Shown here one piece after another: positions 54,609 to 63,194 of a stretch of 64,000 nt of DNA. Position 1 is the first letter of the stretch. The number at the start of each line of letters is the position of its first letter. Both the position numbers and the translations under genes were made by a program. Origin of the DNA: G963665545 sp963665545 (GTDB taxonomy: Bacteria; Pseudomonadota; Gammaproteobacteria; Xanthomonadales; SZUA-36); NCBI GenBank assembly GCA_963665545.2, contig CAXXKZ010000005.1, positions 1 to 64,000 of the forward strand. The letters run 5' to 3'. The notes under the pieces are model-generated. The model saw nothing but the letters and a program-made list of their open reading frames with translations. It ran no database searches and was not told the origin of the DNA.

Positions 54609-55484
54609 CTAGGCCAGGTCCTTGCGTGCCAAACGGGTCAACAAGCTGGAGGTATCGTAACGGCTGCCGCCGGCCGCCTGCACCTGGGCGTAGAATTCAT
54701 CGATGATTCGCGTGATGGGTAACTGGGACCCATTGCGCCCCGCTTCCTCGAAACACAGTCCCAGGTCCTTGCGCATCCAGTCGACCGCAAAGCCGAATTC
54801 AAATTCATTGGCAATCATGGTTTCGTGGCGGTTGTCCATCTGCCAGGACTGAGCCGCGCCTTTGCCTATGACTTCGAATACCTGTTTAGGGTTCAGGCCG
54901 GCGTTGATTGCAAAGGCCGTTGCCTCAGACAGTCCCTGCACCAAACCTGCGATGCAGATCTGATTGACCATCTTGGTGAGCTGGCCAGCGCCTGAGCCGC
55001 CCATCAGCATCGAGGCGCGCGCAAAGCAGTCGATCAACGGTTTGGCGCGATTAAACTCATTTTGCTCACCGCCAACCATGACCGTCAGAATGCCGTTTTC
55101 GGCACCGGCCTGGCCGCCGGAAACCGGCGCATCGAGAAAGCCGAAGTTTCCCGCCTGGGCAAGCGCAGACAATTCCCTCGCCACATTGGCCGAAGCGGTG
55201 GTGTGATCAACAAATAACGCGCCCTCCCGCATGCCAGAAAACGCGCCATCAGCCCCGATTGTCACGCTTTTCAGATCGTCGTCGTTGCCCACACAGGCGA
55301 ACGCGATATCCTTGCCTGTAACCGCCTCGGCGGGCGTCAGCGCGAATTTTCCGCCATGCTCCTCCACCCACTTCTTGGCTTTGGCAAGCGTGCGGTTGTA
55401 GACACACACTTCGTGGCCGTGCGCCGCCAGATGCCCGGCCATTGGATAGCCCATTACGCCAAGTCCGAGGAATGCTGCTTTCAT
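54609..55484 (-). CDS. 3-hydroxyisobutyrate dehydrogenase family NAD(P)-dependent reductase
   Basis: A 291-residue beta-hydroxyacid dehydrogenase. The cofactor motif is FLGLGVMGYPMAGHL at the start, followed by YNRT; substrate-binding DAPVSGGQAGAENGILTVMVGG and the catalytic lysine in GAGQLTKMVNQI are present. The closest-known groups are 3-hydroxyisobutyrate, tartronate semialdehyde and GLYR-type reductases; the substrate is not decided by sequence. A longer reading frame to 55538 is rejected because ATG 55484 gives the standard N-terminus. Confidence 0.9.
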   Translation of the reverse strand: MKAAFLGLGVMGYPMAGHLAAHGHEVCVYNRTLAKAKKWVEEHGGKFALTPAEAVTGKDIAFACVGNDDDLKSVTIGADGAFSGMREGALFVDHTTASANVARELSALAQAGNFGFLDAPVSGGQAGAENGILTVMVGGEQNEFNRAKPLIDCFARASMLMGGSGAGQLTKMVNQICIAGLVQGLSEATAFAINAGLNPKQVFEVIGKGAAQSWQMDNRHETMIANEFEFGFAVDWMRKDLGLCFEEAGRNGSQLPITRIIDEFYAQVQAAGGSRYDTSSLLTRLARKDLA

Positions 55485-55560
55485 TATTGTTGCCTCATAA
55501 GCTGTGATGATCGAAGAGCGAGAATATAGCAGAAGCAATTAATTGTTATGATGCCGGCCT

Positions 55561-55637
55561 GCGCCCGTAGCTCAGTTGGATAGAGTACCTGGCTTCGAAC
55601 CAGGTGGTCGGGAGTTCGAGTCTCTCCGGGCGCGCCA
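55561..55637 (+). tRNA. tRNA-Arg (anticodon UCG)
   Basis: A complete 77-nt cloverleaf with encoded CCA. Acceptor GCGCCCG pairs with CGGGCGC; the anticodon stem CCTGG/CCAGG closes loop CTTCGAA, giving TCG; the T arm contains GTTCGAGTC. It borders a change in gene content on its right, as an integration site often does. Confidence 0.95.
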
Positions 55638-55683
55638 TCTTAAAATTCGCTTGAACACATTTATCTCCTTTCCTGCAAACCGG

Positions 55684-56030
55684 CTTGTGCCCTCCGATCC
55701 GTCGTTAAGCGAGGGCTATGCCGAGGATTCGACCTTTGAAGCCGGCGGCAGCGACCTGGTTTCAACCGCACAGGACTATATGCGCTTCAGCCTGATGATG
55801 CTCAATGGTGGTGAACTGGACGGTGTGCGTATTCTCTCCCCCAAGACGGTGGAATTGATGACCATGAATCACCTGGGCGACCTGCCGATGAGCTTTGGTA
55901 GCGCCGGTGTGGGTTTTGGCCTGGGTTTCGCCGTATCGCTGGACCAGGGTCAGATCGGTGAGACCGGATCGGTCGGTGAGTATTACTGGGGCGGGGCGGC
56001 GGGTACGCACTTTTGGATTGACGCTCGGCG
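55684..56030 (+). pseudogene. C-terminal fragment of a beta-lactamase-fold serine hydrolase
   Basis: About 110 residues: GGSDLVSTAQDYMRFSLMMLNGGELDGVRILSPKTVELM, then FGLGFAVSLDQG and YYWGGAAGTHFWID, which equals the third active-site motif region of class C-like serine hydrolases. The SxxK and YxN parts are missing, and the family's final GVLMTQ-type segment is replaced where it meets the convergent gene at 56032. It is unlike the intact enzyme at 49.2-50.7 kb. A relic cut on both sides, right after the tRNA. Confidence 0.75.
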
Positions 56031-56031
56031 C

Positions 56032-57360
56032 TTACAGATCGCGATTGACGAATTCGATCCAGCGGTAATAATGACGCGGCATGAAAAATTTCTCGGACCG
56101 GGCGCACTTGATCCAGTGATGAAGTTGCTGATGCAGTCCAAAAGAATTTGCCTGCGCCTGCGCGGCGAGCGCCATTTTCACCGCGTCTTTCCGATCCCCT
56201 GCGGCCAGGGCCGTTCTGGCCCTCCACCAGGTAATTCGAGCACTGTTGTCTGCGTCGGGGCGCCAGGAAAGCTCCTGCTGATATGCCTTATTCGACATAA
56301 CTAGGGCAATCACCGCTTGCGGTTTCTGACCCAACATTGAGTGGGCAAGGCCGACAAGAAGCCAGTCTTGCGCACTTTCAGGTTCTGTTTTTTCAAGTGT
56401 GATAAGGGCCTGATTCAAAACTTCCTTCGCCTCTTCAGGCTTGCCCGCCTGCAACAGCATTCGGCCATGGCGAAGACGGGTGTCGCGCCGGATGAATTGG
56501 GGGTTTGCGTCGATGTATTCGAACAACTCCTGGGCTTGTTCAAACATCTGGCTCATGGGGTAGCCGTGTGCGGCACCGTGGTTGAGCGGCCATTTCATTT
56601 TAAGCGGGCCGGAGAACTGCGACAGGGCGATTGAAATTATCAAGATTAATAGAATCAACGCAGCGTGAATGGCCACCGCTCTGGTCCCGCGGGCGTATTT
56701 GGACCGACTTGTGTGCAGATATTGATCAAATGCCAAAGCTGACATGGACAGGCCCAGAAAAAGTTCGGCAACTTCGCCTGATGCGGGTACCGGTCTGAAT
56801 TCCCAAAAGAAGATTGGCAGCACAAATAGGGGGAATAATGCAACGGGTACTGCAGGGAACCCCAGGTCCCGTACTCGTTTCCAAAATTTGCCCGGTGCGT
56901 TGGTTGCGATCACGGATACAGCCAACCAGCCGCCAATTATAAATGCAGCCAGCTCTCGCACAGGGCCTGAATCGAATACATACAAATTGTGGAGGGTCAA
57001 TTCACCCTGCGTATTGATTGCCCGAAAAAATTCCGGAGTGGACAGGCCAAATATTCTCTGCCCCCAACTGATCTCCTCACCCGCAACGTAGAATGCGGCC
57101 AGGCCGATAACAATCCAGACCAGCCTGTGCCGGCGATCGCTAAAAACAAACGCGACCATTAGCGAGCAAAAAGCGCAAAACGCCCAGGCGACGGATGTGG
57201 CATATTCTCCCCATTGGTCTTCGGTGACGAAGCGGGTGAATGCCACCGGTGCGAATCGGGGCATGTAGATGACCGCACAAGCAACCAGCAACGCCCCCAG
57301 GCTGTTGGCTACGCCCAGTCGAAAAGCGTTGCTTGAATGTAGTCTGCTGACCAAGGACAT
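56032..57360 (-). CDS. Polytopic membrane protein with C-terminal TPR-like helices
   Basis: A 442-residue protein. The first 270 residues contain about seven to eight hydrophobic spans, e.g. LGALLVACAVIYM, SVAWAFCAFCSLMVAFVF, VWIVIGLAAFYVAGEEISWGQRI, AALILLILIISIAL. The C-terminal 170 residues look like tetratricopeptide helices (RLRHGRMLLQAGKPEEAKEVLNQALITLEK, WLLVGLAHSMLGQKPQAVIAL). I know of the GEEISWGQR motif only from uncharacterised membrane proteins. The function is unknown. The first gene of the island; convergent with the fragment next to the tRNA. Confidence 0.75.
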   Translation of the reverse strand: MSLVSRLHSSNAFRLGVANSLGALLVACAVIYMPRFAPVAFTRFVTEDQWGEYATSVAWAFCAFCSLMVAFVFSDRRHRLVWIVIGLAAFYVAGEEISWGQRIFGLSTPEFFRAINTQGELTLHNLYVFDSGPVRELAAFIIGGWLAVSVIATNAPGKFWKRVRDLGFPAVPVALFPLFVLPIFFWEFRPVPASGEVAELFLGLSMSALAFDQYLHTSRSKYARGTRAVAIHAALILLILIISIALSQFSGPLKMKWPLNHGAAHGYPMSQMFEQAQELFEYIDANPQFIRRDTRLRHGRMLLQAGKPEEAKEVLNQALITLEKTEPESAQDWLLVGLAHSMLGQKPQAVIALVMSNKAYQQELSWRPDADNSARITWWRARTALAAGDRKDAVKMALAAQAQANSFGLHQQLHHWIKCARSEKFFMPRHYYRWIEFVNRDL

Positions 57361-57484
57361 GCTTTGATTTCCTTTGAAACCCGGCACTGCCGATAGTATC
57401 CTCTGTGCCCGAATTTACCAACAAATGGACGCTTCGTAAGCTTCCTGTATAGACTCCCGCCTTTTTTGCGGCGAGACGCCCTGA

Positions 57485-58409
57485 ATGGACAACACCATAA
57501 GTTCAATGAAGCGCCAACCGACATATCCGAATTTTCTCTGCATCGGAGCGCAAAAGAGTTGTACTACCTGGCTCTTTGAAAATCTGCGCAGCCATCCTGA
57601 GATTTATCTCAACCCGATTAAGGAACTGCACTATTTCGATTGCAAGGATCTTGACAAGTGGCAACTGTACATTAAAGGGCACTGGCGGACTGCACTCAGA
57701 CATCGGTTCATATCGGACCTCTTTCACCCGAATTGGCCCCGCACATCCTGGAATTTTCGATACCTGTTCTTCTCCAGGACGGATTCATGGTATGCGTCTC
57801 TTTTCAGTTCGTGCGGCGACCGGATGGCCGGCGATGTTACACCCGCATACTCAATGCTGAATGCCGAAGAGGTCGGGCATGTCGCCATGATCATGCCATC
57901 GGCGAAAATAGTTTTGCTTCTCCGCAACCCCATAGAGCGCGCGTGGTCTCACCTGCTGATGGACTTTCAGAAGGGGTTTACTACACTTGTTCTCGGAATT
58001 CAAAGACAGATCGATCGAGAATGTGCCTTTCGATATACTGCGGCTGCATTTCGATAGTCCTTTCTCATCGCTTCTCGGCGATTACTCGCGCACGCTTTCT
58101 AATTGGGGAGCCCATTTTCCCGGCGCACAAATCTTTGTCGAGTTTATGGAAGAAATCGAGGAATGTCCAGTCGAATTTCTCAATCGCGTGTCCACATTCT
58201 TTGGTATTGATCCGGGTTCAGCTCTGGGTTGGCCGCATGCCAGGACACGTGTCAATGCTCAATCGACAGTACAGATGCCGGCGGAGGTTTTGCGTTTTCT
58301 GTCAAGGAAATATTACTTTGGACTGAGAGACCTGGAAGAAAATCCCTTGCTGGACAACTCCGAATATGTCAAAGCCTGGAGACGTGGCGCCGAGCGTCAT
58401 CTCTCCTAA
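57485..58409 (+). pseudogene. Sulfotransferase with a one-base frameshift
   Basis: A PAPS-dependent sulfotransferase of about 308 residues when joined. The 5'-phosphosulfate loop is FLCIGAQKSCTTWLFENLRSHPEIYLN, and the 3'-phosphate motif is VLLLRNPIERAWSHL. At 57973-57976 the frame is lost in a GGGG run: one frame gives MDFQKG, the other resumes LLHLFSEFKDRSIE and continues to the stop at 58409. One G fewer would join them. It would sulfate a sugar, lipid or peptide in the same island. True loss or homopolymer miscall cannot be separated here. Confidence 0.82.
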
Positions 58410-58430
58410 TTCCATCCACAGCTTCATGCG

Positions 58431-59543
58431 CTATTTAATGTCCGCAACTTGATGATAGAGCTTTTCGTATTGGGAAACACAATCCTCGAAACCAAATCGC
58501 TCTTCCAGGCGTTTGCCAGCGGCCTTGCCCATTCGAAACGCTTGTTGCGGGTTCTGCATTAAGGACAGGATCGCCTGGGCCAGTTCCTGTTCATTGTTGT
58601 CTTCCAGAATCAGGCCTGTCTGTTGGTCAATAATCAGCTCGGAAAGTCCATCTACATCAGAGGAAACAATTGGGCGCTGCATTCGCGCCGCTTGCAGAGC
58701 CACCAGCGGCAGGCCTTCAAATAGCGAAGGCAGCAACACCATCGTCGCCTTGTTGATGACCTCATCAACATCTCGCGGCGGCACCGAACCGGTGAAATTC
58801 ACTTTATCCGAAATACCCAGGGTGGCGGCAAGGTCCTTCAAGGCGGCTTCTTCAACACCTTCGCCGACGATCATCAGACGTGCCTTTGGAATGGTACGTT
58901 CCACCTCGGCAAAAGCCTTCACGGCCAGATCAAAGCCCTTTTGAGGTGTCAGCCGGCCCAGGCACAAGATGACGGGTTCATCAAACGAAGGCGGAATGAC
59001 CTCAACGGCGTCGCGTTCTGAAGGTCCCAGCCCATAGTGAACGAAAGAAAATTGATCAGCAAAATCGGGGAAGGCCCGACACAAATCCCCGTGCCCTCTG
59101 CGCGATACTGCGTTTACTGCCCGACTGGCACGGACTACCTTGGCGAACAGGGAGTTTTCCAGTAGCGAGCGCTCAGGAAGCGCGTGTACGGTGGTCAACG
59201 TGGGCGGGCAAGCATCGGTTTGCGTTCGCAGATGAATGTAGGACGTGGCGCCAAAATGCAGGTGAATGATGTCTGGCTTCAACTTCCGCTTGAAAGCCGT
59301 TACGGCTCGCCGCACCGAGATGAGCATTTTCAGGTCGTTGGTTCTTAATGCTTCCCAAGTTGGAAATCGATGGACACAGATCGAGCCCATCTGCTCCATT
59401 GCCGGCAGGTCCTCTTCGTGCCGTGATGTTAAAACGGTCAGATCGTATCCGCGGGCCTGCAACGCGGGTATCAGGTCCATACTGAAGGTCTCGATACCGC
59501 CGATATGAGGAAGAAACAAGTCTGTCCAATAGAGAATTTTCAT
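58431..59543 (-). CDS. Glycosyltransferase family 4
   Basis: A 370-residue GT-B enzyme: N-terminal LYWTDLFLPHIGGIETFSMDLIPAL, C-terminal VILCLGRLTPQKGFDLAVKAF, LMIVGEGVEEAAL and the nucleotide-sugar site LLPSLFEGLPLVALQAARMQRP with the E-x7-type acidic motif (second position weak). It transfers a sugar with retention to a lipid- or polymer-linked acceptor in the cytoplasm. Its ATG overlaps the stop of the second GT4 (59540-59543), so they form a pair. Confidence 0.9.
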   Translation of the reverse strand: MKILYWTDLFLPHIGGIETFSMDLIPALQARGYDLTVLTSRHEEDLPAMEQMGSICVHRFPTWEALRTNDLKMLISVRRAVTAFKRKLKPDIIHLHFGATSYIHLRTQTDACPPTLTTVHALPERSLLENSLFAKVVRASRAVNAVSRRGHGDLCRAFPDFADQFSFVHYGLGPSERDAVEVIPPSFDEPVILCLGRLTPQKGFDLAVKAFAEVERTIPKARLMIVGEGVEEAALKDLAATLGISDKVNFTGSVPPRDVDEVINKATMVLLPSLFEGLPLVALQAARMQRPIVSSDVDGLSELIIDQQTGLILEDNNEQELAQAILSLMQNPQQAFRMGKAAGKRLEERFGFEDCVSQYEKLYHQVADIK

Positions 59544-60739
59544 GTTGCCCTGACGGTCTCATCATTCCTCTGTGAGAGCTTTGTATACAGAAAATCAAGC
59601 GTCTTGACTCCACGCAACAACCCCCGTTTTGACGCGTCGGGCCGGGGGGATTGCGCCGACCTGTCTGTGAGTAGTTCCACCCATCGCGATGCATTCAATT
59701 CAGCTGAATACTGCGTCACGATTTTTGCCCTCGACGCGCGCGAGAGGCGAGACCATAGTTCAGGTTTCATCGCAATTTCGCGTATTGTGGTGACGAAATC
59801 ATCGCCCCGATTATCGACCACAAAACCGGTTTTGCCCTGTTCAATAAGCTGACTAACGCCGCTGCGCGTGCGCAGGCAAACCGGGACCACCCCGCAAGCC
59901 ATCGCCTCAAGCATGGCGATCGGCAGCCCCTCATAGTCTGAAAGAAGCACCAGGACGTTTGCGTTCAGCATTAACTTTTGAACCTCGACATTGTCAACTT
60001 GGCCGCCCAGCCTGACGCGCTGCCCCACATTTTCTTGCTCAAGGCATTGTTCAAGCCGGGCCCGGTCAGGCCCACTGCCATAAATGATCGCCTCGGTGTC
60101 CGCAACCTCCCGCACTACACGGCACAAGGCCTGAGCCAGCGCCAGGATCTGCTTTTGTTCTTCTACCAGCCGCCCGACGTAAATCAGGCGCAAGCATTCC
60201 GTTGGCGCAGTGGCTGCGTGATCCGGAACCGCGACGCCATACGGAATCAGGTGCATGGAGGTGGCCGTCTTCGCATCTTCATTCAAGCGTGACAAAAACT
60301 CCGATACACACACCATGTCAGTCACACAGTTACCCGCAGCCCCAACGACAAATTCTGCAAATATTTTTTTGTAAAATGCATCGTCCGAATGCAGTATGCC
60401 GATGCTTGAAATGCCTGCCCGCCTGATCCATCGCGTCGCCAAGTAGCCGGCGATGGACAAATTGATGACAAAAACCGTGGGTGGGGCTTTGGCGAGTTCC
60501 CGCAACAGCCATCGGACTTGCGCAAACATCGGCTCATTGCTGGAGGCCGCCTCGCAAGCAATCCCCATGCCGGTCAGTGCGCGGTAACAGGGGCAGGCTT
60601 CAGGGGGGCCTCTTTCGATGAAGAACAACACCCTGATTTGCCAACCGGCGCGCTGCAGAAACGGCAGGACTCCTCGCAGCCAGGAATTCGGCCCACCGAC
60701 AAAATCCGGTGCATCAAAGGTGGTGAATGTGACGTTCAT
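59540..60739 (-). CDS. Glycosyltransferase family 4 (second)
   Basis: A 399-residue GT-B enzyme: FDAPDFVGGPNSWLRGVLPFLQ at the start, LIYVGRLVEEQKQILALAQAL, IIYGSGPDRARLEQCL, and VLLSDYEGLPIAMLEAMACGVVPV, the classic E-x7-E nucleotide-sugar motif. Co-transcribed with the downstream GT4 and divergent from the NTP_transf_5 gene across a 118-bp gap. Confidence 0.9.
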   Translation of the reverse strand: MNVTFTTFDAPDFVGGPNSWLRGVLPFLQRAGWQIRVLFFIERGPPEACPCYRALTGMGIACEAASSNEPMFAQVRWLLRELAKAPPTVFVINLSIAGYLATRWIRRAGISSIGILHSDDAFYKKIFAEFVVGAAGNCVTDMVCVSEFLSRLNEDAKTATSMHLIPYGVAVPDHAATAPTECLRLIYVGRLVEEQKQILALAQALCRVVREVADTEAIIYGSGPDRARLEQCLEQENVGQRVRLGGQVDNVEVQKLMLNANVLVLLSDYEGLPIAMLEAMACGVVPVCLRTRSGVSQLIEQGKTGFVVDNRGDDFVTTIREIAMKPELWSRLSRASRAKIVTQYSAELNASRWVELLTDRSAQSPRPDASKRGLLRGVKTLDFLYTKLSQRNDETVRAT

Positions 60740-60857
60740 TTCCTGTGTCTGGATCCAAAATCAACGTGTTCAAGTTGTAGAATAGCTACCGAGTTGTTAG
60801 GGTCTAGCTGTTAATTCCAGCAACGCAACGACCTCATCAGAGTGTGCATCAAATGCG

Positions 60858-61979
60858 ATGTTAAGCGAGCAAAATCCCAATTCATTTCTCTCCCGGGAAC
60901 TTCGCCCCGAAGCTCGGCTTTTGCTTGCCTGTGCGCGTACCGATATCGGTCCCGAGGTTATGGAATCCATTAAAAAACTTACCCGTCTGCCGCTGGACTG
61001 GGAGTTTCTGTGTGCCACGGCGGAAAAGCACCGCCTGACGCAATTATTGTTCCGGAATCTGTCCGCAACCTGCCCGGAGACCATACCCGCGGAGATCAAA
61101 GCGCGTCTTCGCCACCAGTTTGTTACCAATGCAGGTTCAAACCTCAGATTGGCACACACACTGACCAGTCTGTTGCAAACATTCAAGGCCGAAGCCATCC
61201 CGGTTGTCCCCTTCAAAGGAAGCATCCTGGCTTATTGTACGTACGGTAAGCTGGCACTACGACAAAACTATGATCTCGACCTCTTCATTCGAGAGCAGGA
61301 TATCGATAAAAGCAAGCAAGTTCTTGTGGCCGAAGGATATCAACGGGACAAAGTCTTTGATCGGGCGGTCAGTTTTAAACACGTTGGTAATGAAGTGGAG
61401 GTCGATTTGCACTGGGGATTTGCACCACGCTACTTTCACCTCAGCGTTGCATTTGACGAATTGTACGCGCGAACGCGGACTGAGTCCCTGTTGGAGCAAT
61501 CCGTAATCACGTTCTCGGCAGAGGACTTATTGCAGATATTGTGTCTTCAGGTAATGAAAGACTGTTGGGAAAGACGGCAGCAACTGGAACATTTGTCCAA
61601 AGTTTGTGACATTGCCGAACACGTCCGGGCGCATCCTCAGTTAGAATGGTCGCGCGTCTTGCAGCGTGCACAGCAAATTGGTTTGCTGCGCATAGTCCAT
61701 TGTGCGCTTATACTGGCGCGTGAATTGCTTGGTGTGCAACTCCCGCCTCAGGTTGTGAAAAAAATTGCGTCCGATCGCAGCGCTCGAAATTGTGCCCGGG
61801 GGATGTGTGGTTCGCTCTTCACCGAGGACGACATAGTGTCACCCTTGGAAAACCCATACCTGTCCGTGCGGCTGAGGTTCAGACAGTTTTATTTTTACCT
61901 GCGCATTCGGGAGCGTTATCGAGAGCGGATCAGACATATCGGGGAAATTTTGATGGCCCACAGGTTCGAAAGAACTTAG
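60858..61979 (+). CDS. NTP_transf_5-type (PF14907-like) nucleotidyltransferase family protein
   Basis: A 373-residue protein. The core is AIPVVPFKGSILAYCTYGKLALRQNYDLDLFIREQDI, then VGNEVEVDLHWGFAPRYF: the conserved lysine-glycine, the arginine, the D-x-D pair and the EVDLHW strand of this Pol-beta-like family. Members sit in lasso-peptide, RiPP and surface-polysaccharide clusters, and their chemistry is mostly untested. Followed by a PqqD-like protein, a GT2 and a second family member, which supports a peptide- or polymer-tailoring role. Confidence 0.82.
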   Translation: MLSEQNPNSFLSRELRPEARLLLACARTDIGPEVMESIKKLTRLPLDWEFLCATAEKHRLTQLLFRNLSATCPETIPAEIKARLRHQFVTNAGSNLRLAHTLTSLLQTFKAEAIPVVPFKGSILAYCTYGKLALRQNYDLDLFIREQDIDKSKQVLVAEGYQRDKVFDRAVSFKHVGNEVEVDLHWGFAPRYFHLSVAFDELYARTRTESLLEQSVITFSAEDLLQILCLQVMKDCWERRQQLEHLSKVCDIAEHVRAHPQLEWSRVLQRAQQIGLLRIVHCALILARELLGVQLPPQVVKKIASDRSARNCARGMCGSLFTEDDIVSPLENPYLSVRLRFRQFYFYLRIRERYRERIRHIGEILMAHRFERT

Positions 61980-62012
61980 CCTGGCAACCAGGATTGACCC
62001 ATTCAAATATTT

Positions 62013-62487
62013 ATGAAGGAAGAATTGGATGGCGTTGTAAGACAGATATGAAACTGCCGGGCAGGACGTTGTTTCAGAACTGATCGATGGCGAAGTCATT
62101 ATTGTGAATTTGGGCAACGGTAACTATTACAGCCTGACCCAGAGCGCTGCCGTCATTTGGGAGAGCATCCAACAACACGCCACCCTGGAACACATTCAAG
62201 ACCGCCTTCATATGCAGTATTCGGGCGACACAGGGGTCATGAACAAGGACCTCACAGATTTAATCCAGGCGCTGGAAGCAGAGCACCTCATTAGGTGCCA
62301 AGCCGCCTCCAAGGTCGGTTCGCAAGACGATGCGCCGGTGGCGGAAGAATTGTCTGCTCATGAAAGAGAGGCATATCAACCACCGCTGTTCGAGCGCTTC
62401 ACGGACATGGAAGACCTGCTCTTGCTCGACCCCGTGCACGAGGCGGAAGATGACAAGGGCTGGCCGCATGCCAAAGGCAGTCCCTAG
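62013..62487 (+). CDS. PqqD-like peptide-recognition protein, frameshifted at its N-terminus
   Basis: The PqqD (RRE-type) fold is clear: SELIDGEVIIVNLGNGNYYSLTQSAAVIWESIQQ, then HIQDRLHMQYSGD and LIQALEAEHLIR, followed by an acidic tail. Such domains bind a peptide for modification enzymes. The natural start would be ATG 62013 (MKEELDGVVRQ), but the frame meets TGA; removing one A at 62046 joins it to YETAGQDVVSEL. As read, translation could begin only at GTG 62104, inside the second strand. The tail has repeated acidic residues. Located between an NTP_transf_5 gene and a GT2. Confidence 0.75.
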
Positions 62488-62502
62488 CAAACTATCGGCA
62501 GT

Positions 62503-63194
62503 ATGACCCGTCCAACCCCTCCCGAAATCAGCGTCATCATTGCTGTGCATAACGGGGACAGGCCCAGAGCCTTCAAAGTGTGCTGGATCAAAATCACGCT
62601 GCGCTGGAATTGCTCGTTATCGACAACGCATCTACCGATGGCACCGCGGAAATAGTCCGGGGATTTTCGTCAATTCGTTATTTCTACCTCGAAGAAAAGG
62701 GCCTGGCCAACGCGCTGAATCATGGCGTCGAGCGCAGCCAGGATGCATTCCTGGGCTTCCTGGATGCCGACGATTTATGGATTCAGAACAAACTCGCCAC
62801 CCAACTTGAGAGATTTGCCGCGAACCCGTCGCTGGACATGGTGTTTGGACATATCGAACAGTTCCTATCGCCTGAACTGGAAGGCCCGGTAAAACAAAGA
62901 CTGCGCATTCGGAGGAAAGAATTGCCCGGCTACGTCAAGAGTTCAATGCTCATCAGGAAGGAGAGCTTTTGGCGGGTTGGCCTATTCGACAAAAGCATGG
63001 AGTTTGCGGATTTTATCGACTGGTACATGCGGGCACAGGAGGAAAACCTGCAGGAATTGATGTTGCCTGATGTCCTGACCCTGCGACGGATCCATGAAAC
63101 CAATATGGGCTATACCGAGCGCAACCAGCGCATTGACTACGCTCGGGTGCACAAGCGAAGTCTGGACCGCAGGCGACGCTTGAGCAAGACATGA
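62503..63194 (+). pseudogene. Glycosyltransferase family 2 with a frameshifting deletion near the N-terminus
   Basis: The GT-A core reads SVLDQNHAALELLVIDNASTDGTAEI, EKGLANALNHGVERSQDAFLGFLDADDLW with the DXD motif, and SSMLIRKESFWRVGLFDKSM. The N-terminus MTRPTPPEISVIIAVHNGD is in another frame, and the join is at about 62559-62562. Compared with family members (NGxxyLxexLxSVL) about seven bases are missing, so this is a deletion, not only a single-base slip. The stop overlaps the next ATG (ATGA). Confidence 0.78.
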
